Assembly (NCBI GenBank): GCA_047639325.1
Contig: JBLINN010000112.1
Location: 1 to 12,177 of the forward strand
Source: NVQY01 sp047639325
GTDB taxonomy: Bacteria > Pseudomonadota > Alphaproteobacteria > Rhodobacterales > Rhodobacteraceae
DNA: 12,177 nt
Reading direction: 5' to 3'
The notes under the pieces: model-generated
Seen by the model: only the letters and a program-made list of their open reading frames with translations
The model's database searches: none
Told to the model about the DNA's origin: nothing
Made by a program: the position numbers and the translations under genes
Part shown: one piece after another, positions 1-7,041 of the stretch
Numbering within the stretch: position 1 is the stretch's first letter
Layout: the number at the start of each line of letters is the position of its first letter

Positions 1-1009
1 TTTTTCCGGTGCCATTTGCGCCCAACAAGATAACCCGGTCGCCTTGGGAAATCCATTTCTGCCCCGTCTTATACAACAGCTTTCCACCGGGCGTATCAAC
101 CGGGACATCACTCAATGTAATCAATGTCTTGACATGGGTGCCGCTGTTCACCAGCCTGATGTCACCGGCGCTGCGCTCGTGATGCGCAGGTTTGGCCGCC
201 TGTTCCATCTTGGCGGCGCGTTCGGTCAGTTGCTTGGTCTTGGTCAACAACAGATCAGACCCGGAATTGATCCCGACATTCTTCAACTTGGCGGCCTGTT
301 TGCGCAACTGCTGGGCCTTGTTCAGGTCATTGGAGAACCGGCGCTCGTCGGCGGCGTCGGCCTCTTCCAAAGCCAGACGGGCCGCCGTGAACGGCAGCTG
401 GAAAACCCGCGACCCTTCGGGGCGCAAGAACAGCGTGCGATTTGTTGTAACATCCAGAAACGCCCTGTCATGCGATGAAATCACCACCGGCACGTCGCGG
501 GGCAACGCCGCCAGCCAGTGCTGTAACAAGCCGATGCGATGCAAATCCAGATGGTTGGTCGGCTCGTCCAGCAACAGCACATCCGGCGCGGTGATCCAGG
601 CCGCCGCCAGCATTGCCGTGCGTTGCCACCCTCCGCTAAGGTCGCTCAGGGGTTTGTGCTGCATGTCAAAGGGCACTTTCAGATCGTGCAGCACTACATC
701 AACCCGCCAGCTTTCATATTCGGCCTGATCCGGCGAAAGCGCGGCCAAGACCCATTCGTAAAGCGTCATTGCCAACGCGTCATGCGGCACGTCTTGCCTG
801 ACATAGCCCACCCGCAAACCGCGGGCGCGGGTGATTTCGCCGGTCGATGGCTCTGACAGGCCCGCCAGACAGCCCAGCAAAGTGGATTTACCGCGCCCGT
901 TGGCGGCCACCAACCCTATGCGGTCACCTTTGGAAATCGTCAGGTTCAGGTTGGAAAACAGGGTATCGCTCAGGGTTATGCCCAAAGCACTGATATTGAT
1001 AATGGTCAT
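1..1009 (-). CDS. ABC-F family ATPase, N-terminal 336 residues (cut by window edge)
   Basis: This reading frame is open from an ATG at 1009 to the left edge of the window, where the second ATP-binding domain is just beginning. ABC-F proteins are soluble, have two nucleotide-binding domains and no membrane segments; known members act on ribosomes as translation factors or antibiotic-protection proteins. In the first domain I see the Walker A loop AANGRGKS at residues 35-42, the signature LSGGWQR at 124-130, Walker B VLLLDEPTNHLD at 144-155 (the NHLD ending is typical of ABC-F) and the switch histidine in SSHDRAFLD at about 180. A charged linker rich in Lys, Gln and Ala spans roughly 205-285, as in the ABC-F interdomain helices. 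GANGTGK at 330-336 opens the second Walker A. The first Walker A has Ala where Gly is usual. About 170-200 C-terminal residues probably lie outside the window. The Shine-Dalgarno is weak (GAGA). I cannot assign the subfamily, and resistance function is not shown. Confidence 0.93.
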   Translation of the reverse strand, partial: MTIINISALGITLSDTLFSNLNLTISKGDRIGLVAANGRGKSTLLGCLAGLSEPSTGEITRARGLRVGYVRQDVPHDALAMTLYEWVLAALSPDQAEYESWRVDVVLHDLKVPFDMQHKPLSDLSGGWQRTAMLAAAWITAPDVLLLDEPTNHLDLHRIGLLQHWLAALPRDVPVVISSHDRAFLDVTTNRTLFLRPEGSRVFQLPFTAARLALEEADAADERRFSNDLNKAQQLRKQAAKLKNVGINSGSDLLLTKTKQLTERAAKMEQAAKPAHHERSAGDIRLVNSGTHVKTLITLSDVPVDTPGGKLLYKTGQKWISQGDRVILLGANGTGK

Positions 1010-1083
1010 TGGAATCTCGGGTCAATCGGGGGTTTACCGCAGCGCGGCTATGGGCAGACTGATCACAAGAGTGTTTTCAGAAC

Positions 1084-1109
1084 CGCCCTGCAAACGAATT
1101 TACAGGGCG
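1084..1109 (-). promoter_or_regulatory. Inverted repeat spanning the end of the putative leader ORF (candidate attenuator stem)
   Basis: CGCCCTG at 1084-1090 and CAGGGCG at 1103-1109 are perfect 7-base complements around a 12-base loop. On the minus-strand transcript the 5' arm is the last codons of the putative leader peptide and the loop holds its TAA. A ribosome paused at the end of the leader would cover this arm. No U-tract follows directly, so if it works it would more likely affect translation or RNA folding than act as an intrinsic terminator. An arm of this length is not strongly above chance in 240 bases. Confidence 0.35.
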
Positions 1110-1147
1110 ATGCGGGGGCCATGCTGAAGTCGGCGAATGATGCGCAT
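1100..1147 (-). CDS. Possible 15-residue leader peptide upstream of the ABC-F gene
   Basis: A short frame ATG...TAA encodes MRIIRRLQHGPRIAL. It begins about 40 bases downstream of the predicted transcription start and ends 90 bases before the ABC-F start codon. A purine-rich GGGAGGG (1160-1166 on the complementary strand) lies upstream, though its spacing of about 12-13 bases is longer than ideal. The stop codon sits in the loop of an inverted repeat (1084-1109) whose first arm is formed by the last codons. That layout is typical of ribosome-mediated attenuation, which is known upstream of several antibiotic-resistance ABC-F genes in Gram-positive bacteria. The peptide is basic (four Arg) and has no run of a single amino acid pointing to a classical amino-acid attenuator. 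A short frame like this can arise by chance, so this is a proposal, not a firm gene. Confidence 0.35.
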   Translation of the reverse strand: MRIIRRLQHGPRIAL

Positions 1148-1154
1148 GTTCAGC
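1123..1154 (-). promoter_or_regulatory. Inverted repeat around the putative leader start codon
   Basis: GCTGAA at 1123-1128 pairs with TTCAGC at 1149-1154 across a 20-base loop that contains the putative leader ATG. Beyond these arms the transcript has GGGAGGG on one side and GGCCCCC on the other. These could extend the stem imperfectly and mask the leader's ribosome-binding site. The core is only six bases, so it is supportive of a structured leader but weak alone. Confidence 0.25.
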
Positions 1155-1192
1155 TTGTGCCCTCCCGTTGTTGACTGTGTCCTAGTAAAACC

Positions 1193-1221
1193 ATCCTAAA
1201 AGACCGGATTGACGTTGGCAA
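1193..1221 (-). promoter_or_regulatory. Candidate sigma-70 promoter for the ABC-F gene
   Basis: On the minus strand TTGCCA (1216-1221, 5 of 6 matches to TTGACA) is followed after 17 bases by TAGGAT (1193-1198, 4 of 6 to TATAAT). Transcription would start near 1186, giving an untranslated leader of about 175 bases before the ABC-F ATG. The -35 box lies inside the inverted repeat that ends the upstream hydrolase operon. The spacing is ideal, but the call rests on short motifs only. Confidence 0.4.
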
Positions 1222-1241
1222 CAGGCCTGCCTGTCGCCAAC
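1214..1241 (-). terminator. Strong hairpin just after the hydrolase operon
   Basis: Arms 1214-1226 and 1229-1241 can pair over 12-13 bases. The single imperfect position is A-C when read on the plus strand but a tolerated G-U in minus-strand RNA, which fits a structure used by the leftward transcript. It starts about 8 bases after the stop codon of the last hydrolase gene. A U-rich stretch (UCUUUU) comes only some 10-12 bases after the stem, so it may be a weak intrinsic terminator or a 3'-end-protecting hairpin after Rho-dependent termination. Confidence 0.55.
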
Positions 1242-1248
1242 CGCCCCC

Positions 1249-2406
1249 TTAGGCCGCCGTTCGCGCCTCGGCCAGACGCGCCAGTAACGTGGCGCCCAGC
1301 GGCAGGATTGCATCGTCAAAGGTGAAACCGGCGTTATGCAGCGCCGCCGTGCCTTCATGCCCGATGGTGAAATAGGCGCCGGGTATGGTGTTCAGCATAT
1401 CGGCAAAATCCTCACTACCCGTGACCGGATTGCCGCCCACCATAACGTTTTCGTCGCCGACAACGGCGCGCGCCACCTCGGCAAAGGCTTCTGAAAGCGG
1501 CACGTTGTTGATCAACGGGGTGAAGATATCGCGAATATCGACCTCTACCTCAACCCCGTGTGTGGCGGCGACGCCTTCGGCAATCTCGTGAATGCGGGCG
1601 CGAATAAAAGCCCGGATCTCATCCGAGAACATGCGCGCGGTGCCTGACACCATCGCATCGCCCGGGATCACGTTATAGGCTGATCCGCTGTGTATTTGCG
1701 TCACCGACACCACTGCCGGGTCGTTAGGGTCAAGATTGCGGCTGACGATGCTTTGCAGCGCTTGCACCAGCGCGCTGGCGGCAAGGATCGGGTCGCGGCT
1801 GTCTTGCGGGCGCGCGCCGTGGCTGCCCCGGCCGATCACCTTGATGTCAAAGAAATCCGCCCCCGCCATCGCCATGCCGGGCTTTATCGCCACCCGGTTT
1901 TGCGGCGCGCCGGGCCAGTTGTGCAACCCGTAAACTTCGTCACAAGGAAAGCGATCAAACAGACCGTCGGCCAGCATGGCGCGCGCACCGCCCAGGCCTT
2001 CTTCGGCGGGTTGAAAGATCAGGATCACCTTACCGGCGAAATCTCGGGTTTCCGCCAGATAGCGCGCCGCGCCCAGCAACATCGTGGTGTGACCGTCATG
2101 GCCACAGGCATGCATCACGCCGGGATTGGTCGAGCTATAGGCAAGGTTGGTTTCCTCATCAATCGGCAGCGCGTCCATATCGGCGCGCAACCCGATGGTG
2201 CGGCCTGGTCTGGCGCCCTCGATCACCCCGATGACACCGGTTTTGCCGATGCCACGGTGGGTTTCAATGCCCCAGCTTTCCAGCAGGTCGCCGACAACGC
2301 CAGATGTGCGCACCTCTTCGAACCCCAGTTCGGGATGGGCGTGCAGATCACGGCGGATATCCGTCAGCTCTTCGGCAAAGCCTTCGATACGGTCGATCAG
2401 TTTCAT
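1249..2406 (-). CDS. M20D-family amidohydrolase (aminoacylase / hippurate-hydrolase type)
   Basis: The 385-residue protein is full length for this family of cytoplasmic metal-dependent enzymes, which split N-acyl or amide bonds of acylated amino acids (hippurate, indole-acetyl amino acids, N-acetyl amino acids). Landmarks in order: HAHPELGFEE at 22-31; GLRADMDALPIDE at 72-84; the metal site MHACGHDGH with Cys101 and His103; FQPAEEG with Glu135-Glu136; GLHNWPG with His162; and His357 near the C-terminus in the ALHNAGF motif. This is the Cys-His-Glu-His-His set known for the M20D group. The small dimerisation domain lies at about 183-295 and includes GRGSHGARPQ. There is no signal peptide. The ATG is preceded by AAGGA at 8 bases' distance, and the gap to the upstream GGT-like gene is only 15 bases, so it is the last gene of the operon. 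The acyl group removed cannot be told from sequence. Confidence 0.92.
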   Translation of the reverse strand: MKLIDRIEGFAEELTDIRRDLHAHPELGFEEVRTSGVVGDLLESWGIETHRGIGKTGVIGVIEGARPGRTIGLRADMDALPIDEETNLAYSSTNPGVMHACGHDGHTTMLLGAARYLAETRDFAGKVILIFQPAEEGLGGARAMLADGLFDRFPCDEVYGLHNWPGAPQNRVAIKPGMAMAGADFFDIKVIGRGSHGARPQDSRDPILAASALVQALQSIVSRNLDPNDPAVVSVTQIHSGSAYNVIPGDAMVSGTARMFSDEIRAFIRARIHEIAEGVAATHGVEVEVDIRDIFTPLINNVPLSEAFAEVARAVVGDENVMVGGNPVTGSEDFADMLNTIPGAYFTIGHEGTAALHNAGFTFDDAILPLGATLLARLAEARTAA

Positions 2407-2421
2407 AGGGGTGTTCCTTTG

Positions 2422-4035
2422 TTATATGTTTACGCCCAGCGGCACGCCGTCATGTCCCGGATCCGCACCACCACTTAGTGCGTCGCCATCAATGCGTATC
2501 CCGTGTACCGCGCCGATATCAAATGTCATTGCGGATCGGATCACTTCGTACCCGTCGTCCACCAACGGTTCGGTCAGATAGCCGGGGATGCGGTTGGTGA
2601 TGTCGATGGCGTTTGAGGTGGCGGAAAAGCGCGGGGCCGACACCGCCTCGACCATCGACATATCAAAATCCATCACGTTCAGCATCGCCTGCATCACCCC
2701 CATGACAATCTGGGTGCCCCCCGGCGCGCCGATCACAATGCGCGGCACGCCGTCCTTAAAGGCAATCGTCGGCACAACAGAGCTGAACCGCGACTTGCCC
2801 GGCGCAATCGACCCGGCGCGTCCCGGGCGCGGATCAAACACCGCCATACAGCCGTTATACATGAACCCCAGCCCGTCGGTGATCACCCCCGACGGCATCC
2901 CCAGCGAATGGGTCATGGTCACGCACGTCCCGTCCTTGTCGACCACGGCCACATGGGTGGTGTCCTTGGGTTCAGGCTGACCCAACCGGGTCACCTGCAT
3001 CTTTTCCCCGGCGCGGATACGTTCAGCAAGGGTGGCGGCATAATCCTTATCCGTCAGATGCGCCGGGATATCCACAAACGCCGGATCGCCCACATGGGTG
3101 TCCTTGTCGGAGGTTGCGGCCTTCATCGCCTCGGCCACGGTGCGGATATAATCGGTGGAGTTATGCCCCATCCCGGCAAGGTCGAAATTTTCCAGGATGT
3201 TCAGCATTTCCACCAACATGATACCGCCGCCGGGCGGGTGGTTGGTGGCGATGTCATAGCCGCGATAGCTGCCGCGCAGCGGATCACCCCGGGTGGTGCG
3301 ATACGCCTCTAGGTCTGCACGGCGCAGCAAGCCACCATTGGCGCGCATGTCGGCGTCGATCCGGTCGGCGATCTCGCCGCGATAAAACACATCCGCGCCG
3401 TCACGGGCGATTTGGGCCAGCGTGCGGGCAAGGTCGGGGTTGGCGACATGATCGCCAATCCGCTTGACGCTGCCATCGGCGCGAAAATAGGCATCGCGCC
3501 CGGTTTGCGAAAAGCCGATGCGTTCGGCCACATCGGCGCGCCCCATTTCGGCGCCCGAATTCCACCAGTAATGCACATGCGGGCGCACATAAAACCCGGC
3601 CTCGGCCTGTGTCACCGCAGGGGCGCAGATATCGGCCCAGTCCCAGCTGCCAAATTCACGCACCGCCTCATAATAGGCCAGCAACGACCCCGGCGTGGTC
3701 ACCGCCTGATAGCCGACATCGTTGACATTGCCCTTCAACACAAAGCCAAAACCATCGCGGGTTTCGCCCTCCAACAAATCCCGCCACATGTCAGGCGTGG
3801 CGGACAGCGGCGTCTTGCCGTGGAAATCGATACAGGTATGCGCGCCGTTGGGGTCGTAGATCTGCATCGAGCCGAACCCGGCAATGCCGCACATCTGTGG
3901 GTCGACCACCCCTTGCACCAATGCCGCTGCCATCGCAGCATCAACGGCATTGCCGCCGCGCATCAGCACCCGTGCCCCGGCTTCGGAGGCTTCGGGTTGG
4001 GCCGTCACAATCATCGCATTTGGGGGCGTCGGCAT
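2422..4035 (-). CDS. Gamma-glutamyltranspeptidase-fold Ntn hydrolase with a non-canonical substrate pocket
   Basis: This 537-residue protein aligns along its length with GGT enzymes, which self-cleave before a threonine that then becomes the nucleophile. GGNAVDAA at 28-35, GDYRGY-like GSYRGY at 255-260, DTTHVAVVD (nucleophile Thr359) and the oxyanion GAPGG at 437-441 are all present, as are the paired serines 418-419 equivalent to E. coli Ser462-463. By my reading against E. coli GGT, the residues that hold the glutamate moiety are changed: Arg114 becomes His72, Asn411 becomes Gly379, Gln430 becomes Cys396 and Asp433 becomes Val399. The family also includes cephalosporin and glutaryl acylase-like enzymes, so the true substrate is open. 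There is no signal peptide, unlike periplasmic E. coli GGT, implying cytoplasmic action. The start lies 4 bases after the upstream stop, with AGGA overlapping the end of that gene. Met8 is a possible alternative start. Confidence 0.88.
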   Translation of the reverse strand: MPTPPNAMIVTAQPEASEAGARVLMRGGNAVDAAMAAALVQGVVDPQMCGIAGFGSMQIYDPNGAHTCIDFHGKTPLSATPDMWRDLLEGETRDGFGFVLKGNVNDVGYQAVTTPGSLLAYYEAVREFGSWDWADICAPAVTQAEAGFYVRPHVHYWWNSGAEMGRADVAERIGFSQTGRDAYFRADGSVKRIGDHVANPDLARTLAQIARDGADVFYRGEIADRIDADMRANGGLLRRADLEAYRTTRGDPLRGSYRGYDIATNHPPGGGIMLVEMLNILENFDLAGMGHNSTDYIRTVAEAMKAATSDKDTHVGDPAFVDIPAHLTDKDYAATLAERIRAGEKMQVTRLGQPEPKDTTHVAVVDKDGTCVTMTHSLGMPSGVITDGLGFMYNGCMAVFDPRPGRAGSIAPGKSRFSSVVPTIAFKDGVPRIVIGAPGGTQIVMGVMQAMLNVMDFDMSMVEAVSAPRFSATSNAIDITNRIPGYLTEPLVDDGYEVIRSAMTFDIGAVHGIRIDGDALSGGADPGHDGVPLGVNI

Positions 4036-4039
4036 GGGA

Positions 4040-5329
4040 TTATATCCTGTTCAGGCCGCACCAGTCGGCAGTAAAAAGCGCTACGGTTTTGGTCACTTGC
4101 CGCAACGAAGACAGGCTGACCTTTTCATCAAACCCGTGGATATTCTGCGATATCGGCCCGTAAACCAGCGCCGGGCAATCGGCATAGAGCATAAAAACCC
4201 GCCCATCGAGATAGGCGGTTGAGGTAGCGCTGGTCAGCTCGGTGTCAAACGCCGCGCGGTGGGCGCCTATCAACGTCGCCTCGGCCTCGGTGCCTTCGGG
4301 CAACTCATAGCCTTTGGCGAAAAACCCGTTGAAAATCACCTCGGCGGGGTTGTTGGACAGGTATGTGTCATTATGGCAGGCCTCGGACACCGCCTGTTCG
4401 ATACGCCGCGCCAGATCGGACGGTTCTGTGCCCGGAAACAGCGCGATGCGCAGGTCGATGTCGCACCATGCGGGCACAGACGAGGCCCAGTCGCCGCCCG
4501 CGATCTTGCCGACATTCAGGTTGATCGGGTGCGGATGATCGGCGAAATGCGGGCTGTCGGCTTTTTCGGCGTTCAGCTCTGCCTCCAGCACCCGCAAGCG
4601 CCGGATGATGGTATAGGCCGCGTCAATCGCGCTGGCGCCAGATCCGGCCTCGGCCACGTGGACCGGATGGCCGCGCACAGACACCCGGAACCAGATCACC
4701 CCCAGATTGGCGCGCACCAGATCGTGGTTGGTGGGTTCGGTGATAATCGCCGCATCGGCGCGATAGCCGCGCACCAGACAGGACAGCGCCCCGTTCCCAG
4801 TGCATTCCTCTTCGCTGACCGATTGTTGGTACAGCGTTGCGGCAGGTTCGAACCCAAGACGGCGCAGCGCGTCCACGGCATAGATATTGGCGGCAATCCC
4901 GGCCTTCATATCACCCGCCCCACGGCCAAACATCCAGTCGCCATCAATTGCCGGATCAAACGGATCCCGCGCCCACATGTCACGCGGACCGGTGGGCACC
5001 ACGTCGATATGACCATTCAGGATCAGCGAGCGGCCCTTGGTTTGTTTGGGCGTATGAGTGCCCACGACGTTGATAGTGTTAGAGTAGTCGACATCGTCGG
5101 CCACGGGGGAAAACCCCGGATGGTCGCAGATTTCATCGACGTCGATGGCCCAGCGATCCATGCCATAGCCACGCTTTGCCAGTGCCCCATGCACCATTTC
5201 CTGAGCAGTATGTTCGCGGCCCCTTAGGGACGGGTGACGCACCAAATCTTGCAGCCAGGCGACTTGTTCGTCGAACCCGTCGTCAACAGACGCCGCGATA
5301 TCGCGGGCAAGCGCTGGATCCAACGTCAT
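4040..5329 (-). CDS. ArgE/DapE-type M20 family deacylase or peptidase
   Basis: The 429-residue protein is a di-metal amidohydrolase of the acetylornithine deacetylase / succinyl-diaminopimelate desuccinylase group, slightly longer than typical ArgE or DapE because of an N-terminal stretch of about 30 residues. Visible active-site motifs: NGHIDVVP with His107 and Asp109; GRGAGDMKAG with bridging Asp140; VSEEECTGNG with general base Glu173 and metal ligand Glu174; ITEPT with Glu198; and the C-terminal His398 in QNIHGFDE. The lid domain spans about 210-325. All expected catalytic residues are present, so it should be active. It is not likely to be the biosynthetic ArgE or DapE, since its neighbours are catabolic hydrolases and a peptide importer. 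Its ATG overlaps the stop of the M81 gene (ATGA), with GAGGG just upstream, indicating coupled translation. No signal peptide is seen. Many relatives are named only as ArgE/DapE family deacylases; the substrate is unknown. Confidence 0.9.
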   Translation of the reverse strand: MTLDPALARDIAASVDDGFDEQVAWLQDLVRHPSLRGREHTAQEMVHGALAKRGYGMDRWAIDVDEICDHPGFSPVADDVDYSNTINVVGTHTPKQTKGRSLILNGHIDVVPTGPRDMWARDPFDPAIDGDWMFGRGAGDMKAGIAANIYAVDALRRLGFEPAATLYQQSVSEEECTGNGALSCLVRGYRADAAIITEPTNHDLVRANLGVIWFRVSVRGHPVHVAEAGSGASAIDAAYTIIRRLRVLEAELNAEKADSPHFADHPHPINLNVGKIAGGDWASSVPAWCDIDLRIALFPGTEPSDLARRIEQAVSEACHNDTYLSNNPAEVIFNGFFAKGYELPEGTEAEATLIGAHRAAFDTELTSATSTAYLDGRVFMLYADCPALVYGPISQNIHGFDEKVSLSSLRQVTKTVALFTADWCGLNRI

Positions 5330-6834
5330 GATTTGCCCTCGTAAACCGGGCCATTCGGACCAAGCCGGACCCCGGGGCGCAGCCGGGTATAGGGGATTGT
5401 TTCAATCCGGCAAGGATTTGCCCCGGGAGATTCCGAAAATATCACCTCTTCGGCGATGGGTTCGTAATCCGCCAGAAAGTGGATGGCGCTTTTGACGGCG
5501 ACCACTTTGTAATCTTCCGGGGCAGCCCCGATATGGCGCAGGATCGCCTGATCGGCATTTTGCGCCCGGTTTGATCCGACAACAATGGTCACATCCGCCC
5601 CACCCTGACGCACCCGCAGCCTGGCGCAGGGGCCAAGATGCGCCGTCAGCCCGCCAAACATCGGGCCAGTACACAGGAACGTGCCATCGCTGAGCTGTTC
5701 GACGCGGGCGTGCACCGGAATCGCCGGGCCACCGGTTTCGGGGAACTGACCGCCGATTTCAGCGTCGATCATCGCGCCAACGCCAGCGGCGTGCGCCTGC
5801 GCGGCGGTTTTGGCATCCCAAATCATGCCGATCACCCCAATGGCATTGCCGTCCAGCATCGCGGCCAGCAACCCGGTGGCGTCCCCGGGCGCACCGGCGC
5901 CAGGATTGTCCTGCGGATCGGCCAGAATGACCGGTTTCGGCCCGTTCACCTGCATCGCGCGGCGCACAGCGGCGGCGGCGGGCACCAGCCCGGTGTCAAA
6001 ATCGTCTTCGGCATCCTGCAAAGTGCCCAGCATCGTATCAGCAGCGGCATCCACCGCGTCCTGATCCGCGCCGCAGGCAAAAACCGACGTGCCACAATTG
6101 TAGATATCCGCAGGCGGGAAGCCAAAGGCGAAATCGACCGACGACACCCCCGGCCCCGCCAACCCGTCCAGCATGCCATACAGCCGTGCGCCGGGTTCGC
6201 GCCGAGTGGATTGCGCGGTGATCGGGATGATATAATCCAACTGCCGGAACGCTGTGGCAAACGGCATTCCCCGGTCCAGCAGCTCCATCAGCAAATGCGC
6301 CGCCCGTGCGCCAGTCGCGCCCATATCGATATGCGGATAGGTGCGATACATCGTCATGCAAGATGCCAACTGGGCAAATTCCGGTGAAAGATTACCGTGC
6401 AAATCCAGGCTGACTGCCAGCGGTAAATCCGGCCCGATCACCGACCGAACCCGGCGCAGAACCTCGGCCTCGCCGTCTTCGAACTCTTCCGTCACCATGG
6501 CGCCGTGCAAGTCCAGATAGACCGCGTCTATATCGCCGGCTGCAGCCAGCCGATCACACAGGGTTTCAGTGATTCGGTCGAACGCCGCTGACGCAACCAA
6601 CCCGCCAGGTTCGGCGGCCGCGTAAAGAAGTGGCACCAATTCCATACCAGCGGCCGCGTCAACGAATCCCCCCAGTGGCACATTCAGCCCGCGCACCTGT
6701 TCAGCGGCTTTTTCGCCTTCGGCATATGGTGGCCAGGCCCCCGGCTGCTGAAAATTTAGCCACTCCGTTGGGAACGGTGCAAAGGTATTTGTCTCATGCT
6801 GAAACCCGGCGACAGCGACCCGTGGCAAGCTCAT
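5326..6834 (-). CDS. M81 family protein (MlrC-type metallopeptidase)
   Basis: This 502-residue protein resembles MlrC of the microcystin degradation pathway, the founding member of family M81, which has an N-terminal DUF1485-type domain and a C-terminal MlrC domain. N-terminal landmarks are GFQHETNTFAP at 10-20, YLDLHGAMVTEEFEDGE at 106-122, SLDLHGNLSP at 142-151 and YRTYPHIDMGATG at 163-175. The acidic and histidine residues in these motifs are the likely metal ligands. The C-terminal part opens with ADPQDNPGAGAPGD at 305-318, characteristic of the family. The length is normal and no signal peptide is present. M81 proteins are widespread beside peptide-type ABC transporters in bacteria that do not degrade microcystin, so the name should be taken as family membership only. 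It is the first gene of the leftward operon, starting 215 bases from the divergent importer. The start ATG has a GGGG-rich but poor ribosome site. Confidence 0.88.
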   Translation of the reverse strand: MSLPRVAVAGFQHETNTFAPFPTEWLNFQQPGAWPPYAEGEKAAEQVRGLNVPLGGFVDAAAGMELVPLLYAAAEPGGLVASAAFDRITETLCDRLAAAGDIDAVYLDLHGAMVTEEFEDGEAEVLRRVRSVIGPDLPLAVSLDLHGNLSPEFAQLASCMTMYRTYPHIDMGATGARAAHLLMELLDRGMPFATAFRQLDYIIPITAQSTRREPGARLYGMLDGLAGPGVSSVDFAFGFPPADIYNCGTSVFACGADQDAVDAAADTMLGTLQDAEDDFDTGLVPAAAAVRRAMQVNGPKPVILADPQDNPGAGAPGDATGLLAAMLDGNAIGVIGMIWDAKTAAQAHAAGVGAMIDAEIGGQFPETGGPAIPVHARVEQLSDGTFLCTGPMFGGLTAHLGPCARLRVRQGGADVTIVVGSNRAQNADQAILRHIGAAPEDYKVVAVKSAIHFLADYEPIAEEVIFSESPGANPCRIETIPYTRLRPGVRLGPNGPVYEGKS

Positions 6835-6846
6835 AGGGCCAACCCC

Positions 6847-6892
6847 ACTATATGATTTTGCATATTATTTCTAAAACTCTGCACGCTGTGCT
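6847..6892 (-). promoter_or_regulatory. Candidate promoter region of the hydrolase operon
   Basis: Two overlapping options exist on the minus strand. The first is TTTAGA (6870-6875), 17 bases, TATAGT (6847-6852); the match is good (4 and 5 of 6) but it would start transcription only about 6 bases before the ATG. The second is AGCACA (6887-6892), 17 bases, AATAAT (6864-6869); the -35 is weak, but it would leave a normal leader of about 22 bases that includes the ribosome site. This AT-rich block stands out from its GC-rich surroundings. I cannot decide between the two. Confidence 0.35.
6850..6865. promoter_or_regulatory. Small inverted repeat in the divergent promoter region
   Basis: ATATG at 6850-6854 and CATAT at 6861-6865 form a five-base dyad with a six-base centre, overlapping both candidate -10 elements of the hydrolase operon. 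A second dyad, GCAC-GCT-GTGC, lies at 6881-6891. Either could be a regulator site, but dyads this short occur by chance and no regulator gene is in the window. Confidence 0.2.
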
Positions 6893-6959
6893 CCGGTAAA
6901 ATGACATGTTGGCACATCGTGGGCGCGCAACGGCCACCCCGTCAAGCCAGACAAATTCA

Positions 6960-6988
6960 TTGACAAGCGTAAGTCTCGCGGCGCTAAT
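6960..6988 (+). promoter_or_regulatory. Candidate sigma-70 promoter of the ABC importer operon
   Basis: A perfect TTGACA at 6960-6965 is followed after 17 bases by GCTAAT at 6983-6988 (4 of 6 to TATAAT). Transcription would begin near 6995, giving a leader of about 55 bases to the binding-protein ATG at 7050. A perfect eight-base palindrome, TGACGTCA (7000-7007), lies just after the predicted start and could be an operator. Confidence 0.45.
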
Positions 6989-7034
6989 TCCTTATGTCGT
7001 GACGTCATGCCAGACGCCGCGCCAACAAAAAAGC

Positions 7035-7041
7035 AAGGGAG
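7035..7041 (+). promoter_or_regulatory. Ribosome-binding site that fixes the binding-protein start
   Basis: AAGGGAG is followed by an 8-base spacer and the ATG at 7050. This supports that start over an in-frame ATG at 6906, which has no comparable site and would place 48 unlikely residues before the signal peptide. Confidence 0.75.

Noticed and set aside
44..856. Several plus-strand frames at the left end
   Set aside because: They are shadows of the partial ABC-F gene, which runs open on the minus strand across this whole stretch with clear ATPase motifs.
1690..2478. 262-residue frame on the plus strand
   Set aside because: It is antisense to the M20D amidohydrolase, which has every catalytic motif; no independent support.
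4040..5329. Biosynthetic argE or dapE
   Set aside because: The motifs fit the broad M20 group, but the setting is a catabolic operon and the protein is longer than both; the specific symbol is not supported.
5326..6834. Microcystin degradation (mlr) cluster
   Set aside because: Only an MlrC-type family member is present. The importer and the other hydrolases are not MlrA, MlrB or MlrD, and M81 proteins are common in unrelated loci.
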